Source of the DNA: Stomorhina lunata
Lineage: Eukaryota > Arthropoda > Insecta > Diptera > Rhiniidae
Assembly (NCBI GenBank): GCA_933228675.1
Contig: OW121741.1
Coordinates: 71,808,629 to 71,872,628 of the forward strand
DNA: 64,000 bases
Direction of reading: 5' to 3'
The position numbers were made by a program, and so were the translations under genes. Positions 56,853-64,000 of this stretch are shown here, in pieces. Position 1 is the first letter of the stretch; the number at the start of each line of letters is the position of its first letter. The notes below the pieces were generated by a model. That model had not been told where the DNA came from and searched no databases. It saw nothing but the letters and a program-made list of their open reading frames with translations.

Positions 56853-57572
56853 TATACCAATCACCACCATTGATGGAAAGGGTATTAAAGGCTTAGAATC
56901 ACTTTCGAAGTCGATTTAGCGATGTCAGTTCGTCCGTCTGGCTGGATTGACCACCATGTAAACCATATAATCAAAGTAAAGGTCGCAATTCTAAAGATAA
57001 TTTGATGAAATTGGGACATTTTTTTGATAGTTTATCGTACCATTATTTATGGTACCTCCCATAGGTCCCACTTCCCGGAATTGATATATTGGCCACAAAT
57101 ATCAATATTTTTCATGAAATTTACAAAAAATGCTACTTATGTAAACTTAAATCACTGTACCAAATTTTGTTGAAATCGGTCCACATTTGACCATAACTCC
57201 CATACAAACTCTTCAAAACGCACTAAATGAGACAAAAATCACTAAAACGCTCGTAAATCTGAAGATACTGAGAATTTTAAGTTTATTTACATAATTTTTG
57301 TAACATCTGTTATCAATTTTTATGAATCGAGATAATCGGACCTCAGTGGATTTTAGCTCTCATATAAGTCCAAATGACGGAAACAGTTTAGAGAGAATCG
57401 GAGAGTCTTTGCCCAACATTGGCTTAAATATACAAGTTTTGAGAAAATGTTTGTATGATGTCAAAATTTAGCAAATATTTGTTTTAATACAAGAAAAAGA
57501 ACACCTTTAACCTAAGTGGTGAAGGGTATCGTATGCTCGGGCTTGACCGACTATAGCACTTTTTTACTTGTC
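56853..57572 (+). repeat. Family A repeat, near full length
   Basis: From 'ataccaatcaccaccattga' with a decayed hairpin to 'gggcttgaccgactatagca' and 'ttttttacttg'. It has small deletions in the first third. Confidence 0.75.
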
Positions 57573-58370
57573 GTTTTACATTAAATTATGTTTCGAAAAT
57601 AAACTGTTACTATTTTTAAGATCCGTCTTTATATTACTGACAAAAAACTTTATTTAAATTTAGTTAGGCCCTTTTGGTTTCAGAATATATTAAACTTGTT
57701 AAGCCCTTTTGTTTTTCCGCAATTGCCCAAAAACAAAACATTTTTACCCTTTTAGTTTTTAGAGTTTTCTTTGCTGATGGTTTGTTGACCCAATTCCAAA
57801 ATTTCAATGTTCCTTGTAGTTTAAAAGTTATAACGTTTTTTGTTTCTCCTGTCAAAAAAATAGAAGTGGAGTTACGCCCTTTTGCATTTTAGGTGACGAT
57901 ATACTTATGTACGGTTTGTAAACTCATTTTTCAAGCTTTTTAAAATTTTGTTGAACAAATATTACAAATTAGAATTTCAAATATTATCTCAAATATTATT
58001 TATTATTAAATATTAAAAATTAAAATTTTGCAAAAAAATAATTCGAAAAAATGCTGTATAAATTTTACTTGCGCTTAATTTTAATTTTGTTTATAAGGAA
58101 TAAATTTATACATAATATGGAAAATATAAAAATATTTTTTTTAAATTGGGTGGACTTGACCCTTTTTTCCCTGGGTCAAAATCAATTTTTTTTTATTTTT
58201 TAAATATGAATTGTAATAAATATGATTAAAAGTATGTAATTATTTTACATAATGTTTAAGTTTTTTATTTTGAAAAAAAAAATATATATCTTAACCCTTA
58301 ATAGGCATGGGGGCAAAAATTACCTACAAATTGTGTCGTCACTTTTTTCAGCGACTTTTCACAAAAAAGG
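57573..58370. other. AT-rich DNA with a repeated 'gcccttttg' theme
   Basis: 'gcccttttgtttttccgcaa' (57700) resembles 'gcccttttgttttttcgcaa' (56511), and 'agtttaaaagttat' follows in both. No coding content is supported despite open frames on both strands at 57664-57892. Confidence 0.4.
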
Positions 58371-59290
58371 TGAATATTTTCCCTTTTTTACACCATTAAT
58401 CGCAAAAGTACCAAATACTTATTTAATAGTTTTTTCCTATCGATTGCGATATAAGTTATGTTCTTATATTCATTAGTTCAAAAGATACATATGGGTTAAA
58501 AAAAGTACCAAAATATAGTTTTTACCCTTTTTTATCCTTGTTAATGCCATTTTCAAAAAAGTACCAAATACGTGCCCATTTATTTTTTTAGATGATCCAA
58601 ATCCAATTTCAACTTTGTTTGCATCGATGTTGGTTTCGGAGATATGATGTTACTAATTTCTCCCCTGTCTACCCTGTTTTTTTAAGAGGTCGAATTTCAA
58701 AAATGTACCGAACACGTGTCCCTTAATTTTAAGTGCTGATCTCACACCAATTTAGTTTTTGTTTCTATGGCTTCATTGTCCTAGAATATATTCATAGCTA
58801 AAAAGCAAAAAAACCTACCCTTGAATATTTTCCCTTTTTTACCCTTTTGTACCCCATTAATCGCAAAAGCACCATATAAGTATTTAATAGTTTCTTAATA
58901 CCTATAGATTGCGATAAAAATTAAGTTGTTCAAAAAGTACCAAAATATACTTTTTACCTTTTTTATCCTTATTAGTGCCATTTTCAAAAAAGTATCATGT
59001 ACGTGTCTATTTATTTTTTTAGCCGATCCAAATCCATTTACAACTTTGTTTGTATCACTGTTGGTTTCAGAGATATGATGTTACTGATTTCCAGAAAAGG
59101 ATCTACCCTGTTTTACCTTCTAATAGACAGAATTTACAGAAAGTACCGAACACGTGTCCCTTAATTTTAGTGTGAATCTCAAACCAATTTATTTTTTGCT
59201 TCTATCGCTTTTGGTTTAGGAGATATAATGTTACCGATTTTTCCCTCTTTTACCCTCTAAATTAAAAAAAAAGTACCAAATACTTAGCGT
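58370..59290. repeat. About 455-bp tandem duplication
   Basis: Unit 1 starts near 58377 and unit 2 near 58829. Shared blocks are 'ccattaatcgcaaaagyacc', 'tgccattttcaaaaaagta', 'gagatatgatgttact' and 'gtaccgaacacgtgtccctt'. The theme is inverse to the D repeat flanks. Confidence 0.8.
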
Positions 59291-59955
59291 CGGCAGCCCA
59301 TACTACCAGAAGCCGAAACTTCTTAAAATTTTCGTAAATATCACGACCATTAATGAAACTCGTGGAGGTGAGTATTAAAAGCACTCAGTTGGAATTTAGA
59401 TGTTATTTAAAAAAATCGGTTGGAAAATACAAAAACAAAATACACAAAAAACAAAATCAAAATCCAATTTATAGCAACAAAATACATGGTTCGACAGAAC
59501 AAAGAAATATAATCTCGAACATTGTTGACACGACACTATTATTTTTGTAAACATTTTTAAAAACAAATGTAACCGAATTGGGAATATTCGTCGAAACAGA
59601 AATCAATTCTAATATTAAACAGTTTTAAATTTGTATATTTTTAAGATAAAAAAACTTTTTTTTAGATATTTTCGATGAAACATTTTTTTTTTTTTCTTTG
59701 GAAAATTTTTCGATAAAAATTATTTTTTATAGAAAAATTTTCGATAAAATCTTTGTCTTCATTACTAGTTGGTTAAATTACAAAGTAAATGTAGATCAAT
59801 AAAAAATAGGGATATAAAACATAAAGGGAAAAACCATGGTGGATAAGTTCGTCTAACTGAATCGGTAAGTAAAATAGAAATTAGTGTATATAATTCTGGT
59901 TTTCAATTTCGCTTAAGACTTCAGTTAAATAGATTATCTTAACTACTGGCATCTA
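59291..59955. other. No gene recognised
   Basis: AT-rich. 59690-59755 carries 'gaaaaattttcgataaaa' units also seen at 62900-63015. Confidence 0.4.
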
Positions 59956-59959
59956 AGAG

Positions 59960-60024
59960 TTAGTGACACAGTGTTCTGATGAAGTCCGTAGCTGGACAGA
60001 AAATGCAGCATTCCACACTGCTAA
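59960..60024 (+). ncRNA. Candidate hammerhead ribozyme, full fold
   Basis: On the plus strand, outer stem I TTAG pairs with CTAA (60021-60024), and a 5-base bulge TGACA follows. Inner stem I is CAGTGT (59969-59974) with ACACTG (60015-60020). Next comes the core CTGATGA (59976-59982). Stem II is GTCC/GGAC with loop GTAGCT. Then GAAA is followed by stem III AATG-CAG-CATT and the cleavage base C at 60013. A bulged stem I with a stem II loop is how natural type I hammerheads gain tertiary contacts. Two positions next to the core are not paired (T59975 with C60014; A59983 with A59998), which weakens the case. The cleavage triplet would be TTC. Confidence 0.55.
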
Positions 60025-60038
60025 GTGTTATGCATTAA

Positions 60039-60935
60039 ACACATAGACAACAGCAGGCTACACGAACACCGACTACAAAAGTCGTTGGCTGCAATCGTAG
60101 CCTCGTAGTCAGCTACTAAATTATTTTGGGAACGGCAGCTACATTTAAGATGGCAGCTACATTTCGAAACACCTGTTTATGAGTGGTGCCAATATCGCGT
60201 TTATAAGATGGACAAAATAACAATTTAAATTTTGATAAAAACGACATAAATTCATTTTATTAATTAACCTCCGAAATCAACGGTTTTCCTGTACCTGATG
60301 GTATGTCTATATCAAAAAAAAATTATAGAAAGGTTTTGGTGTGATCTCTAATAGTTTAAGAGTTATGGGCTTTTTAAATTTCAAGAATAATACGGTATAA
60401 CTTTAGAAGTTTATATCCGATATTAACTTTTTTGGTATCAAACAAAAGCTACTGAAAATATCTTTTATATTCTTATATATTCTATATAATATTCTTTATA
60501 ATGGATAAGGAGCTGATATACTATAAACTTATTTCTGCAACCGACTTTTTTTATAAAAATTTGTATATCTTAAAACAATATAGATATAAGTTTGCTCTTT
60601 TATATAATGAATTTTATAAAGGACATACTAGGCTTTTATATAACATGAACTACGTAGCTCATGTAAATTGTCTACATAAATTCTCTCCATTGCATTTATG
60701 GTAAATAAAGTCAAGTGGTTTAAATCGCTCATTTATTTCAATATTATATGGTGTTGACAGCACTAAATCTTTTATTGTCGCCAACAAAAATAGAAAATAG
60801 TTTAATTTTGGCTACAGCTACAACGGTGGTCGGTAGTCGTGTAACCGTGTCGACTCTAAAAAATTTATTTCTATTTGAATGCATGTATTCTAATTTTGAC
60901 AGGTTGTAGCCCGTAGCCTGCTGTTGTCTATGTGT
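60039..60935. mobile_element. TTAA-flanked inverted-repeat element (MITE)
   Basis: An exact 23-bp inverted repeat starts ACACATAGACAACAGCAGGC at 60039 and is mirrored up to 60935. TTAA flanks both ends (60035-60038, 60936-60939), as in piggyBac- or Kolobok-type elements. Imperfect inverse blocks continue inward ('accgactac' with 'gtagtcg'). ATGCA lies symmetrically outside the TTAA, so the true end could be longer. No transposase is encoded. Confidence 0.75.
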
Positions 60936-61047
60936 TTAATGCATTACATAGTTCAGTATTCTTACTAATTACACTCTGATACAGTGAAAATACACTCGGA
61001 ACGAAACCAAGCTCAACCAGTAGAAATCGGTTAGAAGATCATTTTAC

Positions 61048-62733
61048 CATTTTTAAAATTTTCGATATACCCTCAAAATCGAAAGTTATCGATAAAAAAA
61101 ACGATTTTTTTGGACTTAGCGGAGAAAAGAAGGCTTAACTGAGTCATTTTTACATCGATTTTAAATTTTAAAATGTGTTTCGACAGAAAACAAAATAGGC
61201 TTTCACTTTGTACAGACCTTTTTTTAACATGACCAATTTATCATAAAAATATTTTCCGCTGAAGTTAAAATTTTATTATTTTTTTCGATTTTTCAACTTC
61301 GGGAAGCTTTTTTTTCATAAAATTTATCAGAAGACCTAATATATTTTGACTTTAAAAAAAATCATGGTTACCATTTTGTAAAACAAGAGTACTTTAATTA
61401 AAATCGGAAACATATTAACAGAGATATAACAATTTTAGTAAAAAAGGTGAATTCAGTATTATTTGTATATTAGAAAATTTTCTATACAATACTACGTTAG
61501 AGTGTTTTTTCAACTTTTTTCGAAAGTAGAGAAATGGCGGTCGGATTATTATGGCATTCGGTGAGAAACTTCAAATAACAAAATTTAAGCCAAATCGGAC
61601 TACGTTATCATGTGGCGCCCAGGTCATGAAGTTGAAAATTGCGTTTATAAGAAAAAATATGGCCAATTTTTTAGTTCTTGCAAAATTTAACTTTTTAGTA
61701 AACATTTTAACAAAGTGTAAATATTAATTCATAATGTAGACTCAATCAGCTTTTTATCTACGTAAGTAGCGTATAAATCGGCTAAGGATTTTTTGAGTTA
61801 TCGGAAATTTTCATAGAAATTTTGGGTCCTTGAAGACATCTATTTGATTTTATGATATTTGTTGATGGAAAGCAAATTGGGTCTAAATTACAAATTAACA
61901 TTCAGATTTTGTCAAAAAGTTAAGCTTATAGGTCAAAATTTGCAAAAACCGAAAAATTGCACATTTTTCTGGCCGGCACTCCTTGAAATTCGAAAAAAGT
62001 GACTTAAGAAGTTAACTAAAAATGCTTCTTTTTTCTTTTACGGCTATATACACTGTCACTCGTTTCACGTTTGAGTGACCAGCAGTAATTTGCTAGCATT
62101 TTTATTGGGCTTTTCCGATCTCAACTAAAAACCGTTGGGCTTCGCAATACCAGAAAGGGGTTTGGTCGTGAAAGTTGGGATGATTTCAAGACAGTCAAAC
62201 CGAGAACGGCAATAGAGGCATAAATAGAGCTTGGACATTATGTCGTACTTCTTTGTTTCTATCCTTTTTTAACTTCATTCATAAGTGCGTATAAATATAA
62301 GTACTTATACGTATACGTTAATTAAACTGGCCCTTTTACAAAAAAAACTTATATATTTTTTAATTCGCTGTTAATTTAAATTTAAATAATCTAGGTTCAC
62401 AAAATATTTAATGCACTTTTCAAGTAAATATAAAAAAGTTTGGCATTCCTAACAAAATACTGCGGAAAACGGCGTCCCAATATGAAAAAATCGAAAAAAA
62501 AAAAAAATAAAAATTTAAATTTGTTTGAAAATATTTTTGTGATAATTTGATGAAATAAAAAATCTTTTTTAACAAGAAGAAAGCCTGATGTCTTGTCTGC
62601 CTCAAACTGTGTTAAAATTTCAAATCGATAAACAAATGACTCAGCTAGGCCTATTTTTGTTCGAGAAGACCAAAAAAATCGTTTTTTATCGATAACTTTC
62701 GATTTTGAGGGTATATCGAAATTTCTAAAAATG
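61048..62733. mobile_element. 1.7-kb foldback element
   Basis: The outer 65 bp at each end are nearly exact inverses ('cgatataccctcaaaatcga', 'aagttatcgataaaaaa', 'cgatttttttgg'). Weaker pairing continues for about 180 bp ('ctgagtcattt'). The inside is AT-rich with no supported protein. The target duplication is not clear. Confidence 0.7.
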
Positions 62734-62869
62734 AAAACGAAAAGAAAGTGTATTTCTTTTTCCTCAAAATGTATCAGTGTGTTATTGATCTAATTTAAAT
62801 CATAAAAAAAATAAAAAACAATTTATGATATGAACCTGAGATCGACTACAACTCACAACCCCCTACAAA

Positions 62870-63016
62870 AGTTTTTTTTCTAAAGAACATTTTTCTTTAG
62901 AAATATTTTTCTGTAGAAAAATTTTCTAAAGTTTGTATAATTAATTCCCTAATAATGAACAATTTTCTATTTAAATATTTTGGATAAAAAAATTTTCTGT
63001 AGAAAAATTTTTGATA
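62870..63016. repeat. Degenerate 'agaaaaattttc' short repeat
   Basis: Variants of 'gtagaaaaattttctaaag' and 'gtagaaaaatttttgataaa' repeated imperfectly, also at 59690-59755. Confidence 0.6.
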
Positions 63017-63762
63017 AAAACAAGTAAGAAAGTGCTAGAGTCGGTCAAGCCCGACCATACGATACCCTTCACCATGTTCTTTTTCCTGTATAAAGACAAA
63101 TATTTGCAAAATTTTGCCATCATACAAAAAGTTTTCTCAAAACATATATATTAAAGCTATTTTCGTCATTTGGACTTATATGAGAGCTAGGGTCAAATGT
63201 GGACCGATTATCTTGAAATTTGGCAAATTAATTACAGTTTTTAACAAATTAAAATTATGTATGCAAAAAATAAACTGAAAATTCCAATTATCCTCAGATT
63301 TGCGAACGTTTTAGTGATTTTTGTCCCATTTAGTGCGTTTTGACAGAAGAGTTTGTAAGGGAGCTATGGTCAAATGTGGACCGATTTCAACGAAATTTGG
63401 TACAGTGATTTTGATTTACATAAGTAGTATTTGTTTTAAATTTCATAAAAAAATATTAATATTTGTGGCCAAAATATCAATTCCGGGAAGTAGGACCTAT
63501 GGGAGGTACTATAAATAATGGACTGATTTTTACGAATTTCAATAGCCATGGTGCCGCTATCAAAAAAATGATCTGTGCCAAATTTCATCTAATTATCTTG
63601 AAAATTGCGACATGTACTTGGATTACATGGTTTACATGGGGGTCCAACCAGACGAACGGACTCAGAAAGTAATTCTATACTAAAAGACAAATATTTCTAT
63701 GCGTTACATACATCAGCACAAACTTATAATACCCTTACCACCTATGGTGGTAAAGGGTGAAA
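63017..63762 (-). repeat. Family A repeat, full-length reverse copy
   Basis: It runs from 'aaaaacaagtaagaaagtgc' and 'gtcggtcaagcccgacc' to the hairpin 'accacctatggtggta' and 'aagggtgaaaaaa'. It is the clearest full copy of the family besides 21494-22212. Confidence 0.85.
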
Positions 63763-64000
63763 AAATAGGTAAATGATAAATTGATCGTACTAAGACTTTT
63801 CGTACTCGAAAATTTGGTTAAACATTTCAACATCGATAAATAATTGTATGTGAGGCTGGGTCAGTGTACAGTTCTTACCCAATAAGAACAATGATTTCTT
63901 TTTAAATTTAGGAACATTTTGTAAACAAACTATTTTGAATACCCAATATACATATAAGAAATATTTACGCAATAAATAGTTTTTAGCTCTCCGAGTTGTC
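63763..64000. other. No feature recognised
   Basis: AT-rich end of the window without a repeat or coding match. Confidence 0.4.

Noticed and set aside
57664..57892. Open frames on both strands with a hydrophobic segment
   Set aside because: They overlap antisense to each other and sit in DNA that resembles the non-coding block at 56500-56600.
59976..60013. Treating the hammerhead-like fold as certain
   Set aside because: Two core-adjacent pairs are missing and no covariation data are available, so it is kept only as a candidate.
60501..60704. 67-codon Tyr- and Leu-rich frame
   Set aside because: It lies inside the TTAA-flanked non-coding element, in AT-rich DNA, without any recognisable domain.

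Overview
The window looks like intergenic and intronic DNA from a higher fly (Brachycera, perhaps a calyptrate such as a blowfly or house-fly relative). This is inferred from three things: the strong AT bias, the transposon set (Minos-like Tc1, DD41D and DD34D mariners, DD37E elements, hAT MITEs, a Penelope-like fragment, jockey-type and other LINEs), and one disordered, poly-Asp and Gly-rich coding exon with a good splice donor. There is no operon structure and no tRNA or rRNA gene that I can see.

Layout. 1-8 kb: LINE remnants, a hAT-type MITE, family A repeats, mariner relics and DD37E copy 1. 8.05-9.88 kb: a large palindromic hAT-type MITE built of 39-bp and 29-bp tandem repeats, with an exact 8-bp target duplication. 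11-16 kb: a LINE reverse transcriptase relic, a dispersed repeat carrying a 132-bp minisatellite, a Penelope-like fragment with a complete hammerhead ribozyme core, and a second LINE end. 16.3-21.2 kb: a family B repeat holding a DD41D mariner, two decayed mariners and DD37E copy 2. 21.4-22.7 kb: one family A repeat inserted in another. 23.9-30.5 kb: a second family B repeat split by an inverted-repeat element (which itself holds a full-length family B copy), DD37E copy 3 and a Minos-like element. 30.7-33.1 kb: a DD34D mariner and a small relative of the palindromic MITE. 34.06-35.12 kb: the only convincing host coding exon, followed by an intron with a hAT element bounded by a perfect 8-bp duplication. 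36.6-45.2 kb: further repeats, DD37E copy 4 and two LINE reverse transcriptase fragments. 46.5-51 kb: families B and C. 51.5-55 kb: a truncated DD41D mariner, a solo LTR carrying a nested LINE insertion, and a degenerate hammerhead. 55-64 kb: unassigned AT-rich DNA, tandem duplications, a second complete hammerhead candidate beside a TTAA-flanked inverted-repeat element, a 1.7-kb foldback element and a full family A copy.

All recognised transposases carry lesions, so no autonomous element is intact here. Non-autonomous copies could only have moved with enzymes supplied from elsewhere. The most unusual signals are the hammerhead ribozyme motifs (14088-14133 and 59960-60024), the periodic palindromic MITE (8050-9875), and the unclassified A/B/C repeat families that carry a hairpin at each end.
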